NCBI RefSeq assembly: GCF_937468385.1
Contig: NZ_CALBWS010000018.1
Coordinates: 1 to 64,000, forward strand
From: Neobacillus rhizosphaerae
GTDB lineage: Bacteria > Bacillota > Bacilli > Bacillales > Cytobacillaceae
Reading direction: 5' to 3'
DNA: 64,000 nucleotides
Every line of letters begins with the position of its first letter. Within the stretch, counting starts at the first letter, position 1. Below, one piece after another: positions 1 through 8,554 of the stretch. A program made the position numbers and the translations under genes. The notes beneath the pieces are model-generated. The model was not told the DNA's origin, made no database searches, and worked only from the letters and a program-made list of their open reading frames with translations.

Positions 1-57
1 CCGTGTTTCCTTTAGCTAATCAGAATTTATTTCCTAAATTCTGAACGCATAAATTCA

Positions 58-102
58 ACTACGCCTCTGTCTTCGCCTAACGGCTTGCCAGTCGGCGAGT
101 TT
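58..102 (+). repeat. Short intergenic cassette, copy 1
   Basis: This stretch shares the block actacgcctctgtcttcgcc and the following cggcgagttt with 39168-39214. The second copy forms a proper hairpin with a T-run. Here the stem (cttgcc/ggcgag) is imperfect. It is probably a mobile terminator-like intergenic cassette. Confidence 0.6.
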
Positions 103-103
103 A

Positions 104-220
104 CATTTATCTCAGTCAAAGCGCTCCACAAGGAACGCTTCGGCAGCATAAGCATCGCACGAAGAAAAAGCGTTAGCTTTTTCGAGGAGTCCATACGCCG
201 CTAAACGGGCGCTTGCGCCA
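104..220 (+). repeat. Gene-end repeat, copy 1 (after sinR)
   Basis: This element is closely similar to 3622-3735 and, reversed, to 51489-51600. It lies just beyond the stop codon of minus-strand sinR. Read in the direction of sinR transcription it starts near gcgcaagcgccc and contains the strong hairpin gaaaaagctaacgctttttc. All three copies sit at gene 3' ends in this same relative orientation. It may act as a 3'-UTR or transcription-ending element; that function is inferred. Confidence 0.75.
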
Positions 221-243
221 TTTGTTCTTTAAAACACAAAGGA

Positions 244-576
244 CTACTTATTGTCATTATTTTGATTTATCCGCCACTTATTAAATTCAAGGAAATCGCG
301 AAATTGTTCTTTTGAAACACCTGAAGCCATTGCCTCTTTGACCAGATTCATCCAATCGTTATCTAACCGATCTATATCGATTTGATCATGTATCAAATGT
401 TCAACGGGAAGATTTAATACGGCAGCTATTTTTTCAAGAAACTGAATCGAAGGATTTTTTTGCAAGTTTCTTTCAAGTGAACTTAAATAAGATTTTGCAA
501 CACCTGCTTGTTCAGCAAGTACGGATAGTGACATTTTCTTTTCTAAGCGAAATTTTTTTACGCGGTCACCTATCAT
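244..576 (-). CDS. sinR: SinR-type biofilm/sporulation repressor
   Basis: This 110-residue protein has the SinR layout. An XRE-type helix-turn-helix covers about residues 5-60 (with LAEQAGVAKSYLSSLERN as the recognition region), followed by a C-terminal SinI/SinR interaction helix pair (SGVSKEQFRDFLEFNKW). Length and motifs match B. subtilis SinR (111 residues), the repressor of matrix and motility-switch genes that SinI antagonises. No sinI is visible next to it; 577-862 separates it from a divergent mapB. A sequence close to the SinR box (GTTCTT, read on the minus strand at 647-652) lies upstream and could allow autoregulation, but this is only a short match. A gene-end repeat follows the stop codon. 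Confidence 0.9.
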   Translation of the reverse strand: MIGDRVKKFRLEKKMSLSVLAEQAGVAKSYLSSLERNLQKNPSIQFLEKIAAVLNLPVEHLIHDQIDIDRLDNDWMNLVKEAMASGVSKEQFRDFLEFNKWRINQNNDNK

Positions 577-862
577 TAACTCTCACACACCTATTAATAG
601 TATTTATACGTTTATTCTATCAAAAAGAATGAAAAACAACCATATTAAGAACGAAAGAATATTACAAAATATTGAACGTTGAAAAATAATGTTTTTTGGA
701 ATCTCTAAATAAGATAGTAACTTTGAAAAAATGATGCGATAGAGTTAATATAAAAAGTGTTGCAAAGGGTGACCCAAATAATCAATTTTATGTGTACTAT
801 GTTCCAATATAACCAATATTGCTTATATTACATAAAAATAATACAAAAAGGCAGGGAATAAC

Positions 863-1612
863 ATGATTGTCCTTAAATCACAACGAGAAATTGAAGCCAT
901 GAAAAAGGCAGGAGAAATACTGGCAGCCTGTCATAAAGAAATTGCAAAATTAATTAAGCCGGGCATTACCACTTGGGAAATTGACCAATTTGTTGAAAGG
1001 TTTTTAAGTGAAAATAAGGCAACTCCAGAGCAAAAGGGCTATAAAGGTTATAAATATGCAACATGTGCAAGTATTAATGACGAAGTGTGCCATGGATTTC
1101 CAAGGGAGGAGCCATTAAAGGAAGGCGACATTGTAACGGTGGATATGGTAGTCAAATACAATGGAGCCTTGGCTGATTCCGCTTGGTCTTATGCAGTAGG
1201 CAAGGTTGCAGCGGAAACCGATCATTTATTAAAGGTTACAAGGGAAGCGCTTTACAAGGGCATTGAACAAGCAGTTGTGGGCAATCGAATTGGGGATATT
1301 GGCCATGCGATTCAGACCTATGTAGAGAGCGAAGGATTATCGGTGGTACGGGACTTTATTGGCCACGGAATTGGTGCGGTGATACACGAGAAACCAGATG
1401 TTCCGCATTATGGGCTACCAGGAAAAGGTGCGCGAATTAAAGAGGGGATGGTTTTTACGATTGAACCAATGGTGAATATCGGCCTGTACCAAACAAAAAT
1501 GGATGATAACGGCTGGACAGCCCGGACAATAGACGGTAAATATTCGGCGCAATATGAGCATACACTTGCCATCACCAAAGATGGTCCTATTATCTTAACT
1601 GAACAGAAATAA
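863..1612 (+). CDS. map: Methionine aminopeptidase type I (second copy type, MapB/YflG)
   Basis: This 249-residue cytosolic metalloprotease removes the initiator methionine from nascent proteins. The family's metal-ligand regions are visible: VTVDMVVKYNGALADSAW (Asp pair), FIGHGIGAVIHEKP (His) and FTIEPMVN plus QYEHTLAI (Glu residues). Length equals B. subtilis MapB (YflG) and the neighbourhood is the yfk/yfl region. It is therefore more likely the mapB paralogue than the ribosomal-cluster map. The start has a GGCAGGG ribosome binding site nine bases upstream. The gene is monocistronic, with a strong terminator straight after it. Confidence 0.93.
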   Translation: MIVLKSQREIEAMKKAGEILAACHKEIAKLIKPGITTWEIDQFVERFLSENKATPEQKGYKGYKYATCASINDEVCHGFPREEPLKEGDIVTVDMVVKYNGALADSAWSYAVGKVAAETDHLLKVTREALYKGIEQAVVGNRIGDIGHAIQTYVESEGLSVVRDFIGHGIGAVIHEKPDVPHYGLPGKGARIKEGMVFTIEPMVNIGLYQTKMDDNGWTARTIDGKYSAQYEHTLAITKDGPIILTEQK

Positions 1613-1652
1613 AAAAAAACCCGTTATTCATTGGAAATAACGGGTTTTCTAG
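1612..1652 (+). terminator. Rho-independent terminator of map
   Basis: Inverted repeat aacccgttatt/aataacgggtt followed by TTTTCT. The A-run on its 5' side could also let it end transcription of the convergent yfkK gene. Confidence 0.9.
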
Positions 1653-1686
1653 TAGTACTGGAATTATTATCATTGGACTTTTCTTA

Positions 1687-1920
1687 TTATTTTTTTCGCA
1701 GGCTTCCAAGCTCTTCTACTAATGCCTGCATTTCATTTGGACTAAAAGAGTTTTTCCTTAGAACCATATCATAAATTTCTTTTAATTCCTCATACATGTC
1801 TTCATCAAAGTGTGATGGCTTGATGGCTCCAAGGTTAAGAACCTTTAATTTTTCCTTTATTTGTTCAATCATATATTCGACGTTTTCAATCGATTTCTCA
1901 GATAAATTCATTTCGGTCAC
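1687..1920 (-). CDS. yfkK: UPF0435 / DUF1128 protein YfkK
   Basis: This 77-residue soluble, helical protein carries the DUF1128 pattern (NVEYMIEQIKEKLKVLNLGA, then DMYEELKEIYDMV, then MQALVEELGSLRKK). It matches YfkK of B. subtilis in size and neighbourhood. Its biochemical role is not known. It converges on map, sharing the terminator between them, and has a good ribosome binding site (AAGGGTGACC on the coding strand). Confidence 0.85.
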   Translation of the reverse strand: MTEMNLSEKSIENVEYMIEQIKEKLKVLNLGAIKPSHFDEDMYEELKEIYDMVLRKNSFSPNEMQALVEELGSLRKK

Positions 1921-2051
1921 CCTTTTCGAATTAATAATCTCATCTTTTCATGTTAAAAAGTAGATGTCAATATAAACATCGTTTGAATATTAGTCATTAT
2001 CTTTGCCTAAAGGAAGGATAAAAGTTTCGGACAAGCTTGCAAAGTGGAATT

Positions 2052-2075
2052 GATTTAAAGCAAAATAAAGGGTGA
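2052..2075 (+). promoter_or_regulatory. Possible SigB-like promoter before the yfkI/yfkH pair
   Basis: GATTTA, 12 bases, GGGTGA resembles the general-stress sigma-B pattern GTTTAA-N12-15-GGGTAT. It was considered because the B. subtilis yfkJ-I-H genes are known SigB targets. The -10 half is one to two bases off, so this is a weak call. Confidence 0.3.
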
Positions 2076-2111
2076 GATGATTTTGGTATTAATTTCATTG
2101 AAGAGAGATTA

Positions 2112-2125
2112 ATGATAATTATCAT
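2112..2125. promoter_or_regulatory. Perfect 14-bp palindrome, Fur-like half sites
   Basis: ATGATAATTATCAT lies just before the ribosome binding site of the next gene. It contains both halves of a Fur-family 7-1-7 box but lacks the central base. It could be an operator or chance in AT-rich DNA. Confidence 0.35.
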
Positions 2126-2144
2126 AGTGGAAGGAGAATTTAAA

Positions 2145-2516
2145 ATGACGAAGAAAAATCAATTTTGGAGGGGAATGTTAATCGGAGCCATTGCAGGTGG
2201 TGCCCTTAGCCTCTTAGATAAACAAACCCGCCAGGTAATGAAGGAAAGCGTTCAAAAGACTTCAAGCAAGGTTTCCTATGTTCTGTGTAATCCTGGCACA
2301 ATAACCGATAAGGTGAAAGAAACGGCGTCTAAAATAAAAACAGCCGCCCAGCAGGTGACTGAAGATATTTCCTATATTACAAATAAAGTTGACGAGATAC
2401 GGGAGCTGACACCCCAGGTGACAGAAATCCTAAAAGAAACAAAAGCTAGTTTCTCAATGAGTGAGGAAGAACAACTTTTACAAGAAGTATCGGGAGAAGA
2501 GGAAAATAATAATTAG
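2145..2516 (+). CDS. YtxH-like small membrane-anchored protein (YfkI position)
   Basis: This 123-residue protein has one N-terminal hydrophobic glycine-rich segment (MLIGAIAGGALSLL) followed by a long amphipathic, probably coiled-coil region and an acidic tail (SGEEENNN). This is the layout of YtxH/YfkI-type stress proteins that sit at the membrane. The start at 2145 is chosen over the in-frame ATG at 2112 because GGAAGGAGAA lies 7-16 bases upstream. The next gene begins 14 bases after the stop, so the two are probably co-transcribed. The function is unknown. Confidence 0.75.
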   Translation: MTKKNQFWRGMLIGAIAGGALSLLDKQTRQVMKESVQKTSSKVSYVLCNPGTITDKVKETASKIKTAAQQVTEDISYITNKVDEIRELTPQVTEILKETKASFSMSEEEQLLQEVSGEEENNN

Positions 2517-2530
2517 AAGGAGAGCTGGAC

Positions 2531-3367
2531 ATGGAAAAGAAAGGGAATGTACGCTCCTCATTGCTCAGATTGCTTTGGCACCGGATCGAGGAAGATGATC
2601 TTCCTGGGTTAAGTGCACAGCTGGCCTACTTTTTACTACTTTCCTTGTTTCCACTTTTGATTGTATTATTTACACTTTTACCGTATTTCCCGATTCCACA
2701 TCAGGACATGCTTGGATTGATCAGCGATTTTGCCCCAGTGGAAGCGATGGACCTAATTGAGAAAAATGTAGACGAGATCATGAATCATCGGAATGGCGGT
2801 TTGCTGTCATTTGGGATTATTGGCACAATTTGGTCAGCCTCAAACGGAATAAACGCAATCGTAAGGGCTTTTAATAAAGCTTACAATGTGAAGGAAAGCC
2901 GTTCATTTATTGTTTCAAGAGGAGTAGCGATATTACTAACCTTTGGGCTGATATTTGTCTTTATCCTTGCAATTATTTTACCCGTATTTGGGAAGGAAAT
3001 TGGCCTATTTTTGTTTTCTAAATTAGGCTATACCACTGAATTTATCAAGCTATGGAATACGTTAAGCTGGCTGGTCAGTGCGATAATATTGTTCCTTATA
3101 TTTACAGGCTTGTATTGGATTGCACCGAATGTAAGATTGCGCTGCCGAAGTGCCTTACCCGGAGCAATCTTTGCAACAATGGGCTGGATTATCTCTTCCA
3201 TCGGATTATCCTTCTACGTCGAGAATTTCAGTAACTTTTCGCTCACTTACGGAAGTATTGGGACCATCATTGTGTTAATGATTTGGTTATACATAACAGC
3301 TTTTATTATTATTATTGGTGGAGAAATCAATGCTTTTTATAGTGAACGGAATCGCTTGAACTGCTAA
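2531..3367 (+). CDS. yfkH: YihY family integral membrane protein (YfkH-like)
   Basis: This 278-residue protein has about six transmembrane segments and the YihY/BrkB pattern (DDLPGLSAQLAYFLLLSLFPLL near the start; SNGINAIVRAFNKAYN; LTYGSIGTIIVLMIWLY near the end). The family was once called ribonuclease BN, but that nuclease assignment belongs to another protein; its true role is unclear. It follows the YtxH-like gene with a GAAGGAGAGC ribosome binding site. This matches the B. subtilis yfkI-yfkH arrangement, although yfkJ is missing here. Confidence 0.85.
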   Translation: MEKKGNVRSSLLRLLWHRIEEDDLPGLSAQLAYFLLLSLFPLLIVLFTLLPYFPIPHQDMLGLISDFAPVEAMDLIEKNVDEIMNHRNGGLLSFGIIGTIWSASNGINAIVRAFNKAYNVKESRSFIVSRGVAILLTFGLIFVFILAIILPVFGKEIGLFLFSKLGYTTEFIKLWNTLSWLVSAIILFLIFTGLYWIAPNVRLRCRSALPGAIFATMGWIISSIGLSFYVENFSNFSLTYGSIGTIIVLMIWLYITAFIIIIGGEINAFYSERNRLNC

Positions 3368-3443
3368 TACTTTCCTTTATGAAAAAGGACAATCTGTCCA
3401 AACTATAACTGGGGGATAACTTAACATAAGGGAGGTTTTAATC

Positions 3444-3551
3444 GTGACGAAACAAACCAAAAAAGATGGCGGTACAAAGCAAAAAGGAAATAAAAGTAAT
3501 CCGAAACAAAAAACATCAGGGTCAGCAAATGGCTCAAACGGATACCACTAA
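3444..3551 (+). CDS. Small lysine/glycine/serine-rich peptide gene (35 aa)
   Basis: The reading frame starts with GTG and encodes about 35 residues (VTKQTKKDGGTKQKGNKS at the start, ending in NGYH), very rich in Lys, Gly, Asn and Ser. Three signs support a real gene: an AAGGGAGG ribosome binding site 8-9 bases upstream, a stop codon, and a strong terminator 15 bases later. The composition recalls small spore-associated or DNA-binding peptides, but I recognise no family. Confidence 0.6.
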   Translation: MTKQTKKDGGTKQKGNKSNPKQKTSGSANGSNGYH

Positions 3552-3565
3552 GAACTAGTCATGAG

Positions 3566-3602
3566 AAAAGGACCGGGTGATTACTCACCCAGTCCTTTTC
3601 TT
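3566..3602. terminator. Bidirectional rho-independent terminator
   Basis: Fifteen-base stem aaaaggaccgggtga / tcacccagtcctttt with a TTAC loop and T-rich tail. It ends the small peptide gene. Confidence 0.9.
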
Positions 3603-3621
3603 ATGATATGAGAATTTATAT

Positions 3622-3735
3622 AGTCGAAGCGCTCCATAAGGAATGCTTCGGCAGCATTAGCATCGCACGAAGGAAAAGCGTTAGCTTTTCCGAGGAGGCC
3701 ATACGCCGATAGACGTGCGCCTTGCGCTTTTCTTA
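3622..3735 (+). repeat. Gene-end repeat, copy 2 (after zosA)
   Basis: This is a second copy of the element at 104-220, with only scattered differences. It abuts the stop codon of the minus-strand P-type ATPase gene: in the gene's direction the stop is followed almost at once by gaaaagcgcaaggcgc. It contains the hairpin gaaaagctaacgcttttc. No other terminator is seen for the ATPase gene, so this element may serve as one. Confidence 0.8.
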
Positions 3736-5649
3736 TGATTTTAACAGCCGGAGACTATTCAGAATCACGAGGATAGTGCTGCCTTCATGGCCAATGACTC
3801 CATATGGCAAATCAAGCATCTGAAAGAAATTGGATGCAATCAAGAGCATGATAATCGATATCGAGAAAATGACATTCTGTTTGATAATTTTATTCATTCG
3901 TTTTGAAAGTTGAATGGCGTCGGCGATTCGTGGCAAGTCATTCTTCATCAGCACGATATCCGCCGTTTCAAGAGCTACATCCGTTCCTTCTCCCATCGCA
4001 ATTCCGACATTGGCAATCGCTAGTGCTGGAGCATCGTTAATCCCATCGCCTACCATGGCAACGGTTTTATATTTTGATTTAAGCTGTTTAAGATGTTCTA
4101 CCTTAGATTCCGGCAGGCATTCAGCGAAAAATTCATCAACATGGCTTTCAGCCGCTATCGCCCGGGCAGTTTTCTCACTATCGCCCGTTAACATAACGGT
4201 ATGGATGCCTTGTTTCTTTAAATGATCAATCGCCAGCTTCGTTTCCTCGCGAACGACATCCTTTAAGGCAATCATGGCACTAAGATCTCCATTGATTTCA
4301 ATGAAGACAAGAGTATTACCAAGACTTGCAAGTTCTTTAGCTTTTCCATCTGCAAACGTGTCGACATGTTCCTTTCCGACGAAAGCCGCCTTGCCAATTT
4401 TCCATTGTTCTCCGTTAATTTCTGCTTTTACTCCCCAGCCAGGTATATCTTCCAGACTGTCAGGATGGAATAGTTCTTTGTTTAGGTTCAGCTTTGCGTA
4501 CTTAACAATCGAAATCGCCAGCGGGTGGTTCGAATGGCTTTCTATTGATGCAACTTGCCAAATGAGCTTTTCCCTTTCAAGCCCTTCCTTCACTATTACT
4601 TCGGTTACTTCCGGCTTACCCTTCGTAAGCGTACCTGTCTTATCTAAAGCGATGGCTTCAAGATGACCTAAATTTTCAAGATGGACACCGCCTTTTACTA
4701 ATATCCCATGCCTAGCTCCATTGGAAATCGCGGATAAGGATGCCGGCATAATCGAAGCTACCAAAGCACAAGGGGAAGCGACCACTAATAAAATCATTGC
4801 ACGGTAAAAGGATTCATGCCAGCTCCAGCCCAGTAGAAAGTAAGGAAGGAAGAACATCGCAATAACGACAAGCAGAACAACCTTGACATAGGTTCCTTCA
4901 AAGCGTTCGATAAAAAGTTGCGACGGTGACTTTTCACTTTGTGCGGATTGAACAAGTTGAATAATTTTTCGAAAAAGGGTGTCACTGCTCTCCTTTGTTA
5001 CTTGAACGGTAATCGAGCCAGTCATATTAACGGTACCAGCAAAAACTTCAGCCTGTTCCCCTTTGGAGACAGGCATGGACTCGCCTGTAATCGCTGCTTC
5101 ATCAATATTGGTTTGTCCTTTGATAATTATCCCATCAGCTGGAACCCGTTCACCAGGTTTAATCAGAATAGGGTCTCCAACGCAAAGCTCTGAGACTGAA
5201 ACTCGTTTCTCATTCCCATTACTGATAAGCAGTGCTTCCTCTGGTTGGAGCTCCATTAAAGAGGAAATCTCCTTATGACTTTTATTCATGGTATAGGTTT
5301 CTAAGGCTCCACTGACGGCAAAAATGAAGATTAAGATGGCTCCTTCTGTCCAGTAACCAATAATTGCCGATCCAACTGCGGCAAAAATCATCAGCATTTC
5401 TACATTTAGTTCTTTATTTTCATAGGTGGCTTCAATGCCTTGTTTTGCTTTCGCAAACCCACCGATTACAAATGCTAACAGGTAAGCAATGATGGAATCA
5501 GTTCCAAATCCATATTTATCGAAAATCCAGCCGAGAGCAATCAACACTCCGCTTAACGATGCAGCAATCAGTTCTAAATGTGGTTTGATCTTTTCAATAA
5601 GGCCAATATTTTGTACCCCTTTTGTAAGTAATTTTGCGTTTGAACTCAT
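3733..5649 (-). CDS. zosA: Zn/Cd/Co-transporting P1B-type ATPase (ZosA/CadA type)
   Basis: This ATP-driven metal transporter of about 638 residues sits in the cell membrane. It has the P1B-2 signature SPC in a transmembrane helix (VVASPCALVAS), the phosphorylation motif DKTGTLTKG with Asp336, the SHSNHPLA nucleotide-domain motif, TGES and GDGINDAPALA. The C-terminal HEGSTILVILNSLRLL is typical of zinc-type members. There is no N-terminal HMA or Cys-rich domain, as in B. subtilis ZosA (637 residues). The start at 5649 follows a GGGGGGGAG ribosome binding site and is preferred over the in-frame start at 5703. A Fur/PerR-like 15-mer lies about 150 bases upstream; B. subtilis zosA is a known PerR target. 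Direction (zinc uptake or export) cannot be told from sequence. Confidence 0.88.
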   Translation of the reverse strand: MSSNAKLLTKGVQNIGLIEKIKPHLELIAASLSGVLIALGWIFDKYGFGTDSIIAYLLAFVIGGFAKAKQGIEATYENKELNVEMLMIFAAVGSAIIGYWTEGAILIFIFAVSGALETYTMNKSHKEISSLMELQPEEALLISNGNEKRVSVSELCVGDPILIKPGERVPADGIIIKGQTNIDEAAITGESMPVSKGEQAEVFAGTVNMTGSITVQVTKESSDTLFRKIIQLVQSAQSEKSPSQLFIERFEGTYVKVVLLVVIAMFFLPYFLLGWSWHESFYRAMILLVVASPCALVASIMPASLSAISNGARHGILVKGGVHLENLGHLEAIALDKTGTLTKGKPEVTEVIVKEGLEREKLIWQVASIESHSNHPLAISIVKYAKLNLNKELFHPDSLEDIPGWGVKAEINGEQWKIGKAAFVGKEHVDTFADGKAKELASLGNTLVFIEINGDLSAMIALKDVVREETKLAIDHLKKQGIHTVMLTGDSEKTARAIAAESHVDEFFAECLPESKVEHLKQLKSKYKTVAMVGDGINDAPALAIANVGIAMGEGTDVALETADIVLMKNDLPRIADAIQLSKRMNKIIKQNVIFSISIIMLLIASNFFQMLDLPYGVIGHEGSTILVILNSLRLLKS

Positions 5650-5797
5650 CTTGTATCTCCCCCCCAATAATTTGATTATACAGCAAGAAAAAAGAACGGT
5701 CAATTCTAATTGATAAAATATAATTCTAATTGAGAATGATATTCAGATCCATTTTTTGAAATTATACGGATTTTATCTATTTTGGTTGATTTTAAAT

Positions 5798-5812
5798 GAT
5801 AATAATTATTGT
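5798..5812. promoter_or_regulatory. Fur/PerR-type box upstream of zosA
   Basis: TGATAATAATTATTG matches the Fur 7-1-7 consensus TGATAATNATTATCA at 13 defined or free positions of 15, and the PerR consensus at about 12 of 15. It lies in the noncoding region before the ATPase. Two copies of aattctaattga (starting near 5702 and 5723) form a direct repeat closer to the gene. Confidence 0.45.
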
Positions 5813-5910
5813 TTATGTTAATAGAGCTGATGCAATTCTTCAATGTGTAATTTTGGTAATGGAAATAAATGAACGTGGAATTGATAAAAATAATCAACCT
5901 CACTGCCCCT

Positions 5911-5957
5911 AAAAAAACACGAAAGCTGCCACCCTAATGATGACAGCAGACTTTCTT
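5911..5957 (-). terminator. Terminator of the MFS transporter gene
   Basis: On the minus strand, a stem gaaagtctgc/gcagctttc (one bulge) is followed by GTGTTTTTTT. Confidence 0.8.
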
Positions 5958-6033
5958 CGGAAAAATTTTCAATTTTCTTTATCTTACCATGTATTTTATG
6001 TGTAAGATATGAATTTGCTCCAGATTAATGTCG

Positions 6034-7212
6034 TTAAGAATTTTGCTGATCAAGAATTAGATACGTCTTTTTTCCAAATGCAAAGATGATGAATGATATC
6101 GCTAGGAGCATCGTACTAATAATGTAGAAGAAGCTAACGCTTTGCAAAAATTTAATAAATAAGCCACCGATAATCGGTCCACTTAAGCTGCCGAGGCTAA
6201 AAAAGATGCCGCATAACAAATTTCCTGTCGGCAATAAGTCCTTCGGAACTAAATCGGTCATATAGCTGATGCCAAGCGAAAAGGTAGAACCAACAACCAT
6301 TCCGGAGATTAAGAAAGCGATAAAAAGACCGATAAAGGAGTGTTCAAGAAAACTAGCCGCTGTAAAACTAAAAAAGCCCAAGAACAGCACAGTCATTAAA
6401 ATATTCCGTCGCCCGTAATGATCACTTAACATCCCAAGAGGGAGTTGAGTAATAATACTGCCAATCGCAAAAGCAGATAATACGAGCGAAACACTTGAAA
6501 CATCCATATTCATTCTTAAGGCATAAATGGGAAAACTACCGTTTAAGGATGATTCTAAAAAGCCATACGAGAAGGGGGGCAAGAAGGCGACCCATCCAAA
6601 TTTCAAAGCTCTTCTGAACTGCTTAATCGTCGCCAGAAAAGAATTAATAGTTACTTCTTGTTCCGGAAGTTCATTTTTTAAAGAAAAGACAAAGACCCAG
6701 CCGGCCAAACATAGGATGGAAGAGACGATGAAGGGCAGGGATTCATTCACATTTACTAATGGCGTCATTAATGGTCCTGTGGCAAAACCAATCCCAAAAA
6801 ACAAACCATATAAGGAGATATTCCGTCCTCTCTTTTCAGCAGGTGAAAAGGAAGTTATCCAGGTCTGTGTCGCGAAATGTAAGGAATGGTCACCGATGCC
6901 AATCAGCAGTCTTAGAGCAAACCAAAACCAAAATGTTTTCCATAATGGAAATAATGCTAGTGAAACGAATACAAGCGCACCACCGAAAATGATAACAGGT
7001 TTATAACCGTATTTTCTTAACGGCCTTTCCATAAATGGGGAAACAAGTAGAATGCCAATATAGAGGGAGATGGCATTTAGGCCATTTAATGATGGAGAAA
7101 CACCGCCTTTTTCAAAAATAACAGCGATAAGCGGTAAGAGCATCCCTTGAGAAAAGCCAGAAATGGCGACAATACTTACCAGTATCCAGAAACGAAAATA
7201 ATTTTTATTCAT
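6034..7212 (-). CDS. Major facilitator superfamily permease
   Basis: This 392-residue protein has about twelve hydrophobic segments and MFS landmarks: the loop 2-3 region ERPLRKYGYKPVIIFG and LSDHYGRRNILM in the second half, typical of drug/sugar-type MFS members. Several in-membrane GxxxG motifs occur (ALRLLIGIGDHS, GLFFGIGFATGPL). The substrate cannot be inferred. It is monocistronic, divergent from the Ca2+/H+ antiporter gene, with its own downstream terminator. The ATG at 7212 is followed directly by a first transmembrane helix (ILVSIVAISGFSQGMLLPL). Confidence 0.8.
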   Translation of the reverse strand: MNKNYFRFWILVSIVAISGFSQGMLLPLIAVIFEKGGVSPSLNGLNAISLYIGILLVSPFMERPLRKYGYKPVIIFGGALVFVSLALFPLWKTFWFWFALRLLIGIGDHSLHFATQTWITSFSPAEKRGRNISLYGLFFGIGFATGPLMTPLVNVNESLPFIVSSILCLAGWVFVFSLKNELPEQEVTINSFLATIKQFRRALKFGWVAFLPPFSYGFLESSLNGSFPIYALRMNMDVSSVSLVLSAFAIGSIITQLPLGMLSDHYGRRNILMTVLFLGFFSFTAASFLEHSFIGLFIAFLISGMVVGSTFSLGISYMTDLVPKDLLPTGNLLCGIFFSLGSLSGPIIGGLFIKFLQSVSFFYIISTMLLAISFIIFAFGKKTYLILDQQNS

Positions 7213-7401
7213 GAAAATTTCCTCAATTCTATTTTCTATCTATTAAAATGTTTCCTAAATGATGGTAACGAGAATATTCTGTTTTTGCAAGAAAAAAAGT
7301 TGCCTAGATGATCCTAAGTTTTTAGGTAAATATAGTGGCAAATGGAAACAACATAGATAGGAGAAAAAATAAGGGGTTAAAAAATAACTTTTGGAGGGAA
7401 C

Positions 7402-8463
7402 GTGGTGACAAACAAAATTTTTATGGCGCTGACTTTCATTGGGGTTCCGCTTTCAGTCATTGGGACAGTAATGCATTGGCCAAGTATTATTTTATTTGTT
7501 CTTTACTGTTTAACGATTATAGCTTTATCTAGCTTCATGGGCAGAGCAACCGAAAGTCTTGCGATTGTGGCGGGACCGCGAATTGGAGGATTACTAAATG
7601 CAACCTTTGGAAATGCGGTAGAGCTGATTATTTCGGTTTTTGCTTTAAAAGCAGGACTTGTAGGGGTTGTCCTAGCTTCACTAACAGGTTCTGTGCTGGG
7701 AAACCTGCTGCTGGTTGCTGGGCTTTCTTTCTTTATTGGCGGACTAAAATTCAAACGGCAAGAATTTAATGTGTTCGATGCCCGGCATAATTCTGGTTTG
7801 CTCATTTTTGCGGTGATGATTGCCTTTGTCATTCCAGAAGTATTTTCGATGAATATGAATGAAACGAAAACTATTACATTAAGTATCGGGATATCCGTTA
7901 TTCTCATATTTCTTTATCTTGCTGCCTTATTTTTTAAACTTGTTACCCATCGCGGGGTTTATCAGCCTAGCGGAGAGACAGAAGGACATGAGGAGGAAGA
8001 ACCGGAATGGGGGAAAAGGAAGGCCATCGCCGTGCTTTTCATCGCAACGATTGCTGTTGCCTACATTTCAGAGCATCTGGTACATACATTTGAGTATGTG
8101 GCAGAATCCTTCGGCTGGACGGAGTTATTTATCGGTGTCATTATTGTGGCTATCGTTGGTAATGCTGCAGAACACGCTTCCGCCGTTTTAATGGCCTATA
8201 AAAATAAAATGGATGTAGCTGTGGAGATTGCAGTTGGCTCCACCCTACAAGTAGCCATGTTTGTGTTACCAGTACTTGTACTCATTTCCCTTTTCTTTGA
8301 TCAAACGATGCCGCTTCTATTTAGCTGGCAGGAATTAATCGCCATGATATCATCGGTACTGCTCATGGTGGTCATTTCCAACGACGGTGAAACCAATTGG
8401 TTTGAAGGCCTAACCCTGCTTGCGGCATATATAATCATGGGAATTGGCTTCTTCCTACTGTAA
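7402..8463 (+). CDS. chaA: Ca2+/H+ antiporter, CaxA family (YfkE/ChaA)
   Basis: This 353-residue membrane antiporter exchanges calcium for protons. The two CAX repeat signatures are present: GLLNATFGNAVELIISV in the first half and IVGNAAEHASAV in the second, with an acidic cytosolic loop between them (GETEGHEEEEPEWG). About eleven transmembrane helices are evident. It matches YfkE of B. subtilis in length and neighbourhood. The start is GTG 7402, preceded by TTTGGAGGGAA. The terminator at 8517 follows. Confidence 0.9.
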   Translation: MVTNKIFMALTFIGVPLSVIGTVMHWPSIILFVLYCLTIIALSSFMGRATESLAIVAGPRIGGLLNATFGNAVELIISVFALKAGLVGVVLASLTGSVLGNLLLVAGLSFFIGGLKFKRQEFNVFDARHNSGLLIFAVMIAFVIPEVFSMNMNETKTITLSIGISVILIFLYLAALFFKLVTHRGVYQPSGETEGHEEEEPEWGKRKAIAVLFIATIAVAYISEHLVHTFEYVAESFGWTELFIGVIIVAIVGNAAEHASAVLMAYKNKMDVAVEIAVGSTLQVAMFVLPVLVLISLFFDQTMPLLFSWQELIAMISSVLLMVVISNDGETNWFEGLTLLAAYIIMGIGFFLL

Positions 8464-8487
8464 GAAACGTTGCCATATCCTTTTCGG

Positions 8488-8500
8488 TGTCAGGCACCAA
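8488..8500. repeat. GGTGTCAGGCACC palindrome, copy 1
   Basis: This palindromic motif recurs, exact or nearly so, at 44680-44720, 47684-47694 and, altered, at 40830-40861, always beyond a gene's 3' end. Here it stands apart from the true terminator that follows. Confidence 0.6.
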
Positions 8501-8516
8501 TCTATGCAAAAATAAA

Positions 8517-8554
8517 GACTCTGAGCCAAACGGCTTAGAGTCTCTTCTTATCCT
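8517..8554 (+). terminator. Terminator of chaA
   Basis: Stem gactctgagcc / ggcttagagtc (one G-T pair), AAAC loop, then a T/C-rich tail. Confidence 0.85.

Noticed and set aside
3914..4666. Plus-strand frames inside the P-type ATPase gene
   Set aside because: These are shadow frames of a clear minus-strand gene with full ATPase motifs.
5706..5903. 65-codon minus-strand frame upstream of zosA
   Set aside because: AT-rich frame without family match or ribosome binding site, covering the presumed regulatory region.
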